From: Cheiracanthium punctorium
Lineage: Eukaryota; Arthropoda; Arachnida; Araneae; Cheiracanthiidae
DNA length: 64,000 nt
Reading direction: 5' to 3'
NCBI GenBank assembly: GCA_038373885.1
Contig: JAWZYV010001796.1
Span: 186,001-250,000 of the forward strand
Under the pieces are notes generated by a model. The model saw only the letters and a list, made by a program, of their open reading frames with translations. It was not told where the DNA came from and ran no database searches. Positions 1-10,586 of this stretch are shown here, piece by piece; positions within the stretch are counted from its first letter, which is position 1; the number at the start of each line of letters is the position of its first letter. The translations under genes and the position numbers were made by a program.

Positions 1-38
1 GTTTGTTTTATTTTAAATTTCGAAAGTGTTTTTGAATT

Positions 39-120
39 CATAAATTAATTTATCAGAGCAATCAATATTGTGATTGTATTTTCTAAATCATAAATTAATT
101 TGTGAGAGTAATCAATATTT
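39..120. repeat. short direct repeat, 50-bp period
   Basis: A segment beginning CATAAATTAATTT recurs 50 bp downstream with a few substitutions, each time followed by an AGAGnAATCAATATT tail. It is a partial tandem duplication in AT-rich DNA. Nothing else is seen in bases 1-205. Confidence 0.6.
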
Positions 121-205
121 TGAAAACAAAATAACTGAATATTGTAAAACAAATAAATGCCTTTTGAAACTAAAAAAAGTAAAAAAAAAAAAAAAAATGT
201 TGCAT

Positions 206-488
206 TTAACCCATTTGTGCCTGGATATTTTTGCGACTTTCTTCGATTTTTACTGATAACAGAAATAATAGATAAAATTCTGATGTCAATTCTTGAACAA
301 GGGATGATTTCTTTTAAAATTATTCTGCATAAAAATAGAAATATCAACATCCTACTTGGTCATGCTAAAATATTTTGTAGAGTTGAGCCTCAATACTCAT
401 GAATAAAGGCTAGGAAAAATAAATAACGTTTTCGACTAATAGCGAAAATGCTGTAGCAAAAAAGGGACACTAGGCATAAATGGGTTAA
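206..488 (+). mobile_element. piggyBac-style MITE, copy 1 (275 bp plus TTAA target sites)
   Basis: The element starts CCCATTTGTGCC and ends GGCATAAATGGG, giving short imperfect terminal inverted repeats. Both ends are bounded by TTAA (206-209 and 485-488), the target-site signature of piggyBac-type transposition. Three further copies of almost identical length lie at 1424, 7453 and 9860. The interior stays open through one reading frame, but no transposase motif is seen. It is therefore read as a non-autonomous element mobilised in trans by an unseen piggyBac-family transposase (inference). Confidence 0.85.
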
Positions 489-616
489 AATGAACATCAG
501 ACATGTTGTTGCGCAAAGTTAAAAGGAAAAAAGCTAGTCGACAAAAGTTTGCTTTGTATAAAACTAATATTTTTCTACAATGGGTGAACATAAAGTTATG
601 TAGACACACTAAAACG

Positions 617-617
<1 letters not shown>

Positions 618-666
<49 letters not shown>

Positions 667-679
667 GTGTGTGTGTGTA
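618..679. repeat. (TA)n followed by (GT)n microsatellite
   Basis: Alternating TA runs from about 618 to 665 and passes into a GT run. It directly precedes the end of the long-TIR element at 680 and generates spurious overlapping open frames on both strands. Confidence 0.95.
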
Positions 680-1362
680 CGGGGTGCCCCAGGATTATTG
701 AGACAAACTTTAAGGGAAGTTAGAGCACATAATAAGGAATCAGAATCACACAAGCAACGTGGGGTCAAAAACGCCGATTTTCTGTACCTATTAACAATCA
801 CTGTAGAAAAAGAGTTGAAGTGTTTGTCTGATTTCTTAACCAAGTTTCATATGCAATGGGCTTGACATTAAAATTTCCATTCATGAAATGAATAGAATTT
901 TTAAGATATGAATTTTAGTCAAGTGTTTTCTGCGAAAGATACAACAGTTTTTGGTTTTTTTTTTTTTTTTTTTTTTTTTAAAGGTCGGAAAGTTCACTAT
1001 TATTTCAGTACTGGTTCCAAAGTGATTAGTACAAGCTACATGAAGGCGACGTTTCTGACCCCACATAGCTATGTGATTCTGAATCATTATTACGTGCCCT
1101 ACCTCCCCTCAGCTCTTTAGAGCATAGTGGTATAAAAGGTATACCACATATTCAAGCTCTTTCTGTCATTACATGCTAGTCTAATTCAACTAATTGCTAT
1201 TTAACCTCTTTATCATTGTATCGGTAATTACTAAAATATATTGTTTTCATTTTCAGTGACATTCGTTGCTTCATAAATATAAATGATTTTGTATTTGCGT
1301 ATCGAACAATGCTTTGAGCCTCAAAGAGTTAAAGTTTGTCCCTATAGTCCTAAGACACCCTG
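680..1362. mobile_element. Long-TIR, TA-flanked element, family B copy 1
   Basis: The left end reads CGGGGTGCCCC after a TA. The right end, reverse-complemented, reads CAGGGTGTCTTAGG before a TA. Inside both ends a second matching block of about 110 bp is present (GGGGTCAAAAACG on the left, CGTTTCTGACCCC on the right). Related copies lie at 6905, about 13900 and 61236. A T-run (955-979) sits in the middle, and an extra segment of about 225 bp (about 1105-1331) interrupts the right arm. No transposase is present; TA targets and CAGGGTG-type ends suggest the Tc1/mariner superfamily. Confidence 0.65.
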
Positions 1363-1423
1363 TATATTTTAGATGTTTTTTGACTAAAACACTCCGCGTA
1401 CATCCTTTTATTTTAATTTTCGC

Positions 1424-1706
1424 TTAACCCATTTATGCCTAGTGTCCCTTTTTTGGGACGGCATTTTCGCTATTAGTCGAAAACGTTATTTATTTTTCCT
1501 AGCCTTTATTCATGAGTATTGAGGCTCAACTCTACAAAATATTTTGGCATGACCAAGTAGGATGTTGATATTTCGATTTTTATGCAGAATGATTTTAAAA
1601 GAAATCATCCCTTGTTCAAGAATTGACATCAGAATTTTATCTATTATTTCTGTTATCAGTAAAAATCGAAGAAAGTCGCAAAAATATCCAGGAACAAATG
1701 GGTTAA
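1424..1706 (-). mobile_element. piggyBac-style MITE, copy 2
   Basis: Same 275-bp unit as at 206, in opposite orientation, again with TTAA at both ends (1424-1427 and 1703-1706). The body matches copies 1 and 3 nearly base for base. Confidence 0.87.
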
Positions 1707-2720
1707 GTAGAGAGCGAAAGTTATTCATCTGCCTTCTTAGTATTTCATGTGAAGATATATAAAAAGTGCATCTTTCATCTTGGTCCTCAAAGACAAACAA
1801 AAAGCAAGCAAGAAAAATCTAAGCCTACGAAAACGGAAATGCAATGTAAGGGAAATAAACAAACCTAAATCAATGTTTCAGTGTGTGAAAGGATTGTATT
1901 TGTCACACTAACAAAAATGTAACCTACGCTGACATAAGCAATATATAAAGTTACTTGAAGTTATGTATTTGAGGAATACAAATAGAAATAAGATGAAATT
2001 ATTACTCGCTGAACACAAGTGCCATTCAGGTTTTTATGCTCCTTTTTGTTTCTTTCTTTCTTTCTTTAAGTGTAAGATCATAGGGCATTAATCAAAGATA
2101 TTTCATAAATACACGAGGTTAACTTTGCATATCTCATTTTAAATTCACGAGTTTAAATTTAGAGAATTCAAAAGTATGACTAATTCAATTTGCAACTTGA
2201 TATGACCTTTTATAGTTTTTGATAAAAAAAATACGTAATTGACTATAAAATTTTATGTGAAACAACTTCACTTTTGTTTCGTTTTTTTGAAACTATTTAA
2301 ATTACGGAATGTTAACTGAATAACAATCATTAAGGCCATCCAATCACGTAACCCCTTATTCTGAAGATTACAAAGTATTATTATGAAGTATGACGAGAGG
2401 TCATTTTTGCTTGAAAGTACTTTACGGAATTACACAAATTTTATTATTTTTTTTATACGTCTGTGCTTGTGTAAAAGCACAGAGAAAAAGTTTAATTATT
2501 TAAAAATTTTACACATAATGAGGTGTCAGGTGAAAGACCCTATTTTAAATCCTACTTTCTAAAAATCCTTTTTTCTTATTTTTCTAATTTTGAATGCGTT
2601 CATCAGAGAATTGACAGTATAATGTTAATGTGAACAAATCACTGATATGATAACGTGCTGGGAGTATTATCGCCTGCTGATAATGTAACGGTACTTTGTA
2701 TAATAACATACATTAATGTA
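1707..2720. other. AT-rich DNA, nothing recognised
   Basis: No open frame of note, inverted repeat or RNA gene is seen. A short TTTC run lies at 2049-2066 and poly-A/T tracts are scattered throughout. Confidence 0.5.
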
Positions 2721-3350
2721 CAGGGTGGTTATTAATTAACGTGAGGTGTTCAGAGCCCTCTAGCGAGTAAAGTATTGGACGAAACCTAACCAAATTGGAT
2801 GAGCATGCATAGTAGACCATGAGAATTGGATTTCCAAAAAAAAAAAAAAACAGTTCCAAAATTTGCCACTGGGCAATTTTGGCGCTGTAAAAGTGCCCCA
2901 GAGGTTCCCCTATCTCAATCCTTGCGATTTTTGGTTGTGGGGATTTCTTAAAGGTGTTGTTTATCATGGACATGTCTCCGATATCGCAACGTTAAAGGAG
3001 GGAATAACGTTACACGTGAGGCAAATCAACTCTGATAGGCTGCGAGCGGCAGTAGAAAATGTCGTGTATCGTATGCAGTTCTTGGAATTTACCAATGGTG
3101 CGCATATTGAACCTAATTTGTAAGTAAAATTGATTTTTGCTGTATTGTTTGTCAATTAACCATTTAATATTTACGCTAATACACTTTTGCAGCGCCAAAA
3201 TTGCCCCAGTGGCAAATTTTGGAACTTTTTTTTTTTTTAATCAAAATCCCATGGTCTGCTATGCATGCTCATCCAATTTGGTTAGGTTTCGTCCAATACT
3301 TTACTCGCTAGAGGGCTCTGAACACCTCACATTAATTAATTACCACCCTG
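2721..3350 (+). mobile_element. Mariner-like deletion derivative with TIRs of about 170 bp
   Basis: The element starts CAGGGTGGTTATTAATTAA and its reverse complement starts CAGGGTGGTAATTAATTAA. TA lies outside both ends (2719-2720 and 3351-3352). The TIRs run about 170 bp and include a matching internal A-run and a shared block about 150 bp in (GCCACTGGGCAATTTTGGCG on the left). Between them only the last part of a transposase frame remains, so most of the gene has been lost by internal deletion. Confidence 0.8.
2899..3123 (+). pseudogene. C-terminal remnant of a mariner/IS630-type transposase
   Basis: About 75 codons are open and end at a natural stop at 3121-3123. The segment carries the sequence FPYLNPCDFWLWGFLK, which corresponds to the conserved block around the third catalytic residue of IS630/mariner transposases (usual form SPDLxPCDFFLWG). 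It is followed by a helix-rich tail ending GAHIEPNL, as in this family. The first two catalytic aspartates, the DNA-binding domain and the start are missing, so it cannot encode an active enzyme. The upstream part of the open frame lies in the left TIR and is not coding. It belongs to the deletion derivative that surrounds it. Confidence 0.7.
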
Positions 3351-3869
3351 TACTTATCGAAAGTAAACATATTTATGTCTGTTATTACACAAAGTCACAT
3401 TAAAACGACTGAATGGCGCGAAATTTAATTTTTCTTCATTTAAAATAAAGAATGTTAATTTTTTTTAAAATATTAATCGGTAGAGTGGGAATGCTGTGAA
3501 TTTGTATCTGAGCAAAAATTGGGCTGAAATTGATGCATGCAAGCGTCAATCTGCACTTCCTTTTGTGTATAACAAAACCTGCCAGTTAAAATAGATATTT
3601 TATCCACGAACCCTCTGTCAAATGAATCCGATATGCACAGTGAATTTCCCTAAGTGCTACACTTGGTTTAACCACATGGGCATAAACAATTACTGACGTT
3701 AGAGCTAGAATATCAATACATGAATTTCGAAGCCAAGCAAACAAGGATAATCGGTGGTGAAAAACATATTGTTTAGCTGGTACAGTATAAGTTCAATATT
3801 TTCATACTTTAATAATATCACTGAAAAAAAAAAAACGTTTTTGAAGTAAAATCTTCTAATTTTGTAAAT
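3351..3869. other. Unannotated AT-rich DNA
   Basis: Nothing recognised apart from an A-run at 3823-3834. Confidence 0.4.
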
Positions 3870-4103
3870 CACCTTATTAGTGTAAAAGCCACATTTTACT
3901 AATTGGGATTTTGTTTTTTGGTAGGGGGATCGTTTACGCCTTTTGAATAAATAACTTTTTTAAAATTGGCGAGAAAAATTTTTTTTATAACGAAGTCTCA
4001 TTTCTGGCCTTATTTTGAGCATTTTCTTTTAGTTTACATTTCCCATTTATATCTCAAATACATAAAGAATTAATGCCCGTTACTATCTTTTTGGGATACC
4101 CTG
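3870..4103 (-). mobile_element. Terminal fragment of the family D element
   Basis: This block matches the right end of the element at 19691-21137. It shares GCACATTTTACTAATT-like and AATAAAGAATT segments and ends at ACCCTG followed by TA. The left end is missing, so it is a truncated copy. Confidence 0.55.
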
Positions 4104-4190
4104 TAATAGTATGTGTTATTTATATTTAACATGTGTATATGTGTGTTAATTACAAATTTGCTTATTAGTTTTAGTTCCATCTTCTTTCAG

Positions 4191-4681
4191 ATTTGATAAA
4201 ATCTCCAAACATTTTACTATACCACGAACAGAAATTTCAATTATCTTTTATAAAATTCAATTGGAAATATAGTAGTTGTTCGTTAAACACAAAAAACGAA
4301 AACTTAAATCAATTATCATTCCTTCAGATAGAGTTTCTTAATCATAAAATTCATATCATGGGTACGGTAACAATGGAGTACAAAAGCAGACATATTTCAC
4401 TAGCAGCTACGGTCGAAGTCAAAGAGATAATGAAAGAAATCAGATTTCTCGGGCAACAACAAAGAATGGAACACTTGTCCAATATTGACCTGCTAATGAC
4501 ACGATTCCCTGTTGAAAAGAATTCTCGCCAATGGCAACAAAAAATAAACAAACAGAAGATGGAGACAAAGGAAAATATGAAGCAGGCCTCATATGGAGCA
4601 ATAGTAATTGAAAGGATTATTTGTAAGGGAAAACTTGGAATGTTAAATAACACTGCATTCGTAATAAATAATGAATTTTAA
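4191..4681 (+). CDS. Candidate 3'-terminal exon, unknown protein (about 163 codons open)
   Basis: I do not recognise this protein. The frame is open from just after a polypyrimidine tract and AG (TTCCATCTTCTTTCAG, ending 4190) to a TAA at 4679-4681. The preceding in-frame stop lies at 4172-4174, inside the would-be intron. It begins mid-codon, as an internal acceptor would, and has no conventional ATG until 4360. The product is rich in K, E and Q, with a helix-like middle (EVKEIMKEIRF...QQQRMEHL), no signal peptide and no membrane segment. An AATAAA poly(A) signal lies at 4757-4762 with T/G-rich sequence beyond. At this base composition an open run this long is unlikely by chance; I estimate well under one per window. 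A second acceptor-like CCTTCAG lies at 4330. No upstream exon was found. It could also be an old retroposon fragment. Confidence 0.3.
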
Positions 4682-4756
4682 AAATTGCTTCGCATTATTT
4701 CGTTCGGCTCTTGGTTATTTATTTATGTACCGGGATTAAAGTTTTAGCCTGAAAAT

Positions 4757-4762
4757 AATAAA
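4757..4762 (+). promoter_or_regulatory. AATAAA poly(A) signal after the candidate exon
   Basis: It lies 76 bp beyond the TAA at 4681, with a T/G-rich stretch about 45 bp downstream. This spacing is normal for a cleavage site, but such hexamers are common in AT-rich DNA. Confidence 0.25.
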
Positions 4763-5185
4763 CTCAGTCACACGCGAGCTCATTAAAGCCCAAAACTCCA
4801 ATTTTTGTTTGTTTTATTGGATTAGGGTAAAAGAAGTGTTCAAGAAAAGCCATTCTATTAAGAGCAAAAAAGATGTAAGTTGTAACTCCCTTAGCAACCG
4901 TCTGGGCAGCAGCACTAGTAGCTGAGTAATGCTTATTTGATACTGATTAACCGCTATAAAACCTCAAAAATCTCAAAACTAGAAAAATGTGAGTTACACC
5001 ATTTGAGCTTTAAGGAGCTCATGTAATGGTTAGCGAAAAATTAAGAAATATATTTGTAAATAAATTAAATCAAACGAAACATGATATTTTGATTATATTT
5101 TGAATAATGAAACTGAACAAGTCGAATATTTAAAACTAGCCTGCACGATTTTTTAAACATAATTATGTCTTTGGATACATATGTA

Positions 5186-6899
5186 CAGCTGCGAAGGCCC
5201 ACTTGTACTTTTTTCGGTCGTCGTTCGTCGTACAGCAAAGTTTCAGTTACCAATCGTTTATGATTGATCGTTTATTTAATTTGCTATGCATAGCAATTGC
5301 ATAAGGGGCCATCTACATATTATAATTTGCACAAACTTTTTTTTCCCAATAGCAACTCCTAGATTTCACTTCATATTTCAAAAATTTAGCTCATTTTAAC
5401 CCCGGATACCCATTTCCAATAAATTTGAACTGGAAATGGCTGAGTTATGAGCTTCCAAAATCCCCCTCTCCATATGTTAAAATATATTTTCATACTTGTA
5501 CGAATTATGAATTATTAAATTACTATTAAAAAATTATGAATTACGACCTAGCCAAATTTCAAATTTTTACGTTCATTAGTTTAATTTATATTAAATAAAA
5601 TATGTTATTTTCATGAGTTAAGGGACCATATATAAATTTACTAAATGACAATTTTTTGAAAATTGCTTAAAATAAGCGTGAATTAGATTTATTTTGTGCA
5701 AAAACACAGTAAAAGATAGCGGTATTAAAAAAAACAAATTTTGAAGCAAATAAATGAGAGGTTTTTACAGTTTGATGATGATTCTGAAAGTCTCTATTGT
5801 TGCGTCCGCTACCATGTTCCACCAAATGAAATATTTTCCATGTATGGAATTATGTGCAGTAGATTATATCTTCTAATACAACGTCTTATTCCTGAAAAAC
5901 TAACATCCTCAGCATTCCAGGTTTGATTTTGACCTTTTTTAATATTGGAAACATTAGGTTTTTGGACTTCCCCATACTTTATCAAACATTCAAAATAACT
6001 TTTTTTTGGTCTTAATTTTCACTTGACTATAAATTAAAATACCCCCAAAAATCTTATAAAAATATTGCACACTGCAGGCGATAATATTTAATGAAGAAAG
6101 TGAAATAAACAGCACAGTGATAATATTGGGTTGGCAAAGAGTAATTGCGTTTTTTACATGAAATTCAAACAAATAAATTTTCAATCACCATTCTTCAAGT
6201 TCGACCGCAGCTGAGTAACATTCATGCTTGTAATCAGAAGAGCAGAGAACAGATGCTCACTCCTGGCAACATTTCACCTAAGAGAACCTTCAAATACTCA
6301 ATAACAATTTCATAATTAGAAAGATTTTCAAAATCGAGAGCAGTGGTTTTGCATTTTTCCTTTAAATCATGTATACGAACCAAGGAAGTCATGAACTCAC
6401 GGTTCATTTGGACCACAGACTAAATATTCTACTTTCTACCCTTGATATTCTCAGTAAACAAAACTTTTAAGAGAGATGGAAAGAATATTTTCCTCGAAAA
6501 TAATATTTATTTCTTTTAACTCTCGCGAGCGAAATTAATGAAAGGCGAAAAGTTCGGAACCTACAAATAGCGTTTTTCAATTTGCAGAAAGTCCCTTAAA
6601 AACGCTCAAAAATGAATTCGCAATATCTCCGGAAATTATCGTAGAAAATGGGTGAAAATTTATATTTAGGGTAATTTGAAGGTTTTTCTTTCGTTTAATA
6701 AAGTCAAAATACAGTGTTGCGATTGAGATAAACGAAATTCATGCAGAATTAAATATGAAGATGACCCCTTAATCAAATTAAATTAATAGAAAATTAAAGT
6801 ATGCGTTATTTGCAAACGAATGGTGTATATAACTTTGCTGTGCGACGAATAACGGCGAAATAAAGAGCAACTAGGCCTTCCCCCCCCCCCCCCCGCACG
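5186..6899 (-). mobile_element. Long-TIR CAGCTGCG element, family H copy 1 (about 1.7 kb)
   Basis: The element begins CAGCTGCGAAGGCCCACTTG after TA. Inside its end it carries the segment GTCGTTCGTCGTACAGC, which is repeated inverted near the right end (about 6830-6860). The right tip is degraded: the expected T-run is a 15-base C-run at about 6880-6894, and the tip reads CCGCACG before TA. The whole length is collinear, reversed, with 49298-51205. A small frame on the minus strand (about 6234-6407, start ATGAACCGTGAG) has a recognisable counterpart in the other copy but is not identified. No transposase motif is seen; TA targets suggest a Tc1/mariner-type non-autonomous element. Confidence 0.7.
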
Positions 6900-6904
6900 T
6901 AGCC

Positions 6905-7380
6905 TGTGCACTTTAAGGGCTGATAGGGTACACAATGAAGAATCGTAATCACATAGCAATCCGGGGTCAAAAATGCGGTTTTAACGTACCCGGTAATAAT
7001 CACTTTGGGGAAAAGTATTGAAGTCGTCTCGTTCGTCTAAATTTCCTGTATACGCCAAGCGTTCTTCGATAAACAATAATAGCTCTCTTCACCTAAAAAA
7101 TTTCTATCATCCATTGAAAATAAAATGGAATTTTTATAAAACGCATATGCAAATCCGTCGACCACTGGGTTCCTCTCTCTCTTTTCGGGGAAAAGTACAT
7201 TAGTTTCTGACGAAACAATGGTCGGAAAGTGCACTGTTGTTTCAGCACTTTTTCCGAAGTGATTATTAATAGCTGCACGAAGAAGACGTTGCCGACCCCA
7301 CAATGCTATGTGTTTCTGATTCCTTAGTATGTGTCCTATCCTCCCCCCTTATAGTTTTGCCAGAGAGTTTAGATTAACAC
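6905..7380. mobile_element. Long-TIR, TA-flanked element, family B copy 2
   Basis: Both internal TIR blocks of family B are present: CCGGGGTCAAAAATGCG at about 6960 and its inverted partner CCGACCCCACAATGC at about 7295. A short spacer with a TC-rich run separates them. The right tip is weakly conserved (AACACTG before TA, about 7380). The left tip is missing and abuts the end of the family H element. Confidence 0.6.
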
Positions 7381-7452
7381 TGTATAAATGTACATATAAA
7401 TGTACGCATGTGAATGTTTCTAAACTAGAATACAAAATAAATATATATTAGC

Positions 7453-7735
7453 TTAACCCATTTATGCCTAGTGTCCCTTTTTTGGGACGGCATTTTCGCT
7501 ATTAGTCGAAAACGTTATTTATTTTTCCTAGCCTTTATTCATGAGTATTGAGGCTCAACTCTACAAAATATTTTAGCATGACCAAGTAGGATGTTGATAT
7601 TTCTATTTTTATGCAGAATGATTTTAAAAGAAATCATCCCTTGTTCAAGAATTGACATCAGAATTTTATCTATTATTTCTGTTATCAGTAAAAATCGAAG
7701 AAAGTCGCAAAAATATCCAGGCACAAATGGGTTAA
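7453..7735 (-). mobile_element. piggyBac-style MITE, copy 3
   Basis: A 275-bp unit with TTAA on both sides (7453-7456 and 7732-7735). It is in the same orientation as copy 2 and almost identical to it. Confidence 0.87.
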
Positions 7736-8264
7736 ATATTGATAGTACTAGAACACAGTTTCATCAACTTATGGAGCTATTACGTTTAAAGTTTTCTTTT
7801 ATTATTTCTAATAAAATACTGCCCCAAATTTATAACAATGTATACTCTACCAGAAAATACGTTATATAGTAAGTTTTTTCTTCTTTACATTATTTTCCCA
7901 TCTTCGTTCTGTTCGCCTGATCGCGTAGCTTTTATTCGTCAAAATTCAATGTGAGTCTGCGATATCTTCTATCCTGAACACATGCAAGACGCACAGTAAA
8001 AGATCCGATTTTCGTACAAATTAGCTTGCATGAAAATATATGCGCTTGGAAACGAATATACAATCACATTAGTAAAAAGTATTTATTATCTCTCCGTGTT
8101 TAGTGACTAACACGTTGTCTTCCATAACTATAACATGAAAGGGTTCAGCAATTTTAATTATCAGGAATAAGTTAACATGGTTTTATTCCGTCTTATCATA
8201 AAATACTATTCTTTTCCAATGGTCTGAAAAGAAAAAGCAAAGCGGAACAATGTCGTTCGAAAGC
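7736..8264. other. Unannotated DNA
   Basis: No gene or repeat is recognised, apart from weak similarity of the last 60 bp to the DNA preceding the repeat at 16195. Confidence 0.4.
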
Positions 8265-8470
8265 TTTCTTAATCAGCCACACGCTAAGGGAGACGTGAAA
8301 CATAATGCAGCAAATTAACTTTGCGTAATAACCGCACCTTGTCCGGAGCGGTTGTTCAGTATCAGATCCGCAAATGGTGTTTATTCCCTACTGATAAGAT
8401 TTCCTCGGGGAGGGGGGGAAGGAAAAATTACGGAACACTAGCCGCCAAGGTTGGCCAGCTTCGCCTTATT
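8265..8470 (+). repeat. Local direct repeat S1, copy a
   Basis: This block shares ordered motifs (CTAAGGGAGAC, TGTTCAGTATC, CTGATAAGATTT) with 12895-13170 and 16195-16470, all in the same orientation. It has no TIR, poly-A tail or coding frame. It may be an old local duplication or an unclassified dispersed repeat. Confidence 0.55.
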
Positions 8471-8624
8471 GTTCTTTATACTTATTCTTTATGCTTGTTA
8501 TTGTTAGTACAGTGTTGGACAAGTTATCGGATTCATTTCAACGAAAATCATGTTTATTTTTTTTAACAGCATTTGTCGTTAAATTTATTTAGGTTAGGAT
8601 TGCTTCAAATTTTAGGTGTCATCA

Positions 8625-8800
8625 TGGGCGCCGGCAGCATAGGACAAGGGGGGGCAATGCTCCCCTTGGATTTTTGCTCTTTTCAACATGGTAACCATAC
8701 GTTAAAGTAGTCTTTGCCCCCTTTCAGTATTCTTTGCCCCCTCCCTTGAGTAGTCTTTGCCCCCCCTGGAGTAGTCTTTGCCACCCCCTCTGGGAAATAT
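8625..8800. repeat. GC-rich patch with short tandem AGTAGTCTTTGCCCC units
   Basis: A GGGCGCCGGCAGCATAGG segment with a run of G is followed by four imperfect units of 19-24 bp, each containing GTAGTCTTTGCC or GTATTCTTTGCC. The composition contrasts sharply with the surrounding DNA and resembles the GGGCGCCCAT-type element at 20257. It probably derives from one or more degraded transposon ends. Confidence 0.5.
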
Positions 8801-9651
8801 TCTGCCGAAATCAGAAAAGATGACAGAATTTATGTGGCAAAAAAAAAAATATCCCCTAAATAAATTGTTTTAAAATTATTGATAGACATTGTAAATTTCA
8901 TGTCTCCTGTTTAGATCTGTGTTCCTTCCTTGATCATGTATATCGTTTAGTTAATAAAATTCGCTAAAACGTACCAAGGATAGCAACCTCTTATCTACTT
9001 TTTTATGTTTATTTTATTAATTAGCTTATTTTAAAGGCAACAGGTGCAGATAATTATACTCGGCGAAGTTGACGATGTCTGATGCTAAATTCTAAACGAA
9101 AAAGTACCCCCTAATAGTTACAACTAGCTGTTGGCATTCGCAGCGCAGAAATGTCGTCGTGTTCCGCATATGTTAGTATCCTACAGATAAAACTACAGTA
9201 GCACAAAATTCAGGAGAGTGGATCCAAGGTGGAGGCGATGAGAGGGTGCCCTCTCCCTGAACATACTTAAACCCACTTTTGAACCTATGGTTCACCTGCT
9301 CGCTAACATCATTTAAGAAAGACGGAACTTAGAATACTTTCGTTCTTGGTGTCCTTAGATGTTTTTTTTTCCTATAATGGTTCTTTGAATATTCCGCCGG
9401 ACCTAGTGATTCAGCAAACACAATGCTTGATCACAGCGGAGCTTTCACTGAACCATTCTGGGAAGTAACATCGGTCAAAAAAAGGAAGAGTCTTTCTCGG
9501 AGCGTCTTTTTAAATGATGTGAGAGAAGTGGTTAACCCTTTAATGGGTGGCGGTAAATAAATTACCGTTTGTTGACTACAGAAATCAATTATGTTTAGTT
9601 AATTTTCTGATTTTTATTCAGAAATAGTAGGCAAGTATTTTTACCATATAT
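8801..9651. other. Mostly unannotated; one TTAA/CCCTTT transposon end at 9532
   Basis: At 9532 the sequence TTAACCCTTTAATGGGTGG resembles a piggyBac-style terminus, similar to 35984, but no matching opposite end was found. The rest is AT-rich with no recognised feature. Confidence 0.35.
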
Positions 9652-9859
9652 TGGGTGATTCAAATAAACATTTACAAAATGAAATGGCAAATCAAGCATA
9701 AAAAAAGGATAAAAAATTACAAAGGAACATAGGGTCGCAAATGCTATCCGGAGCCATTAGAATGCACTTAAAATAATTCGTAATAAAAAAAAGAAATAAA
9801 ACCATCATTTATTTATATTCGTCACATGCTAAAAAATGTACGGCCATTACATTAGATGC

Positions 9860-10144
9860 TTAACCCATTTGTGCCTGGATATTTTTGCGACTTTCTTCGA
9901 TTTTTAAGGATAACAGAAATAATAGATAAATTTCTGATGTCAACTACTTGAACAAGGGATGATTTCTTTTGAAATCATTATGCATAAAAATCGAAATTTC
10001 AACATCCTACGCGGACATGTTAAAATATTTTGTAGAGTTGAGGCTCCATACTCATGAATAAAGCCTAGGAAAAATCAATAACGTTTTTGACTAATAGCGA
10101 AAATGCCGTCCCAAAAAAGGGACACTAGGCATAAATGGGTTTAA
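9860..10144 (+). mobile_element. piggyBac-style MITE, copy 4 (nested)
   Basis: Same family as copies 1-3, in the orientation of copy 1, with a few more substitutions (for example CTACTTG in place of TTCTTG). The left flank is TTAA. The right flank is T then TTAA, one base off the perfect arrangement. It lies inside the mariner-like element at 9652-10586 and so is younger than it. Confidence 0.83.
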
Positions 10145-10149
10145 AGTTT

Positions 10150-10490
10150 TCTCCATGTGCATTAGGTGTATCTTGAACACATATTGTTGCCGGAACAATT
10201 CTTCCAACTAAATCTTTCGGCGGTGACACAAATGTTTCATAAACAAGTCCTTATGGAGACACCATAAGGAGAAATTAGTGGTCGGGATAATCATTCGACT
10301 GCGAACAATGCCAGTTTCCCACAATCGATGCACAGTGGCAAGGCACCTTTCACGGTGGCAATCGCACTGCTTCTCGTACATTGCAGTTGGGTAGAACGTA
10401 AATCAAATGCATGTCAGCCCACCGCAACTTGAATCAAGGCAATCTTCGTTTGCTCACCTCGTGTAACTGCCTCTGGTGCCATTTACGACC
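10150..10490 (-). pseudogene. Broken transposase fragments in the 9652-10586 element
   Basis: On the minus strand, short open stretches are separated by several stops. The clearest reads VSPPKDLVGRIVPATICVQD and resembles the C-terminal part of arthropod mariner/IS630 transposases. Catalytic motifs are absent, and frameshifts and stops make it non-functional. Assignment rests on the TIR context and one short motif. Confidence 0.4.
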
Positions 10491-10586
10491 TTTAGATTTT
10501 TGGAGTTCCTGTAAGATTTTTGATCCTGATAGTTAAAAATGCTTGATTTGTCATGTCAATTTGTACACGATTTTTCGAATCACCCA

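Larger units (their letters stand above)
9652..10586 (-). mobile_element. Mariner-like element with TGGGTGATTC ends, decayed
   Basis: The left end reads TGGGTGATTCAAATAAAC. The reverse complement of the right end reads TGGGTGATTCGAAAAATCG. Both continue into a shared GGCAAATCAAGCAT or GACAAATCAAGCAT block about 45 bp in. A piggyBac-style MITE (9860-10144) is inserted in the left half. Transposase remnants lie on the minus strand in the right half. Confidence 0.7.

Noticed and set aside
436..865. Overlapping open frames of 135 and 120 codons on opposite strands
   Set aside because: Both run through the TA microsatellite, which has no stops in these frames and yields an IYIYIY tract. The flanks are transposon TIR.
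1510..1800. Recurrent frame reading MPGYFCDFLRFLLITEI-like protein in several places
   Set aside because: It is the body of the 275-bp MITE read in one frame. Identity between copies is explained by recent amplification.
6880..6894. 15-base C-run considered as a regulatory G-quadruplex
   Set aside because: It replaces the T-run of the family H end in a decayed terminus. A single homopolymer is more likely slippage or a sequencing error.
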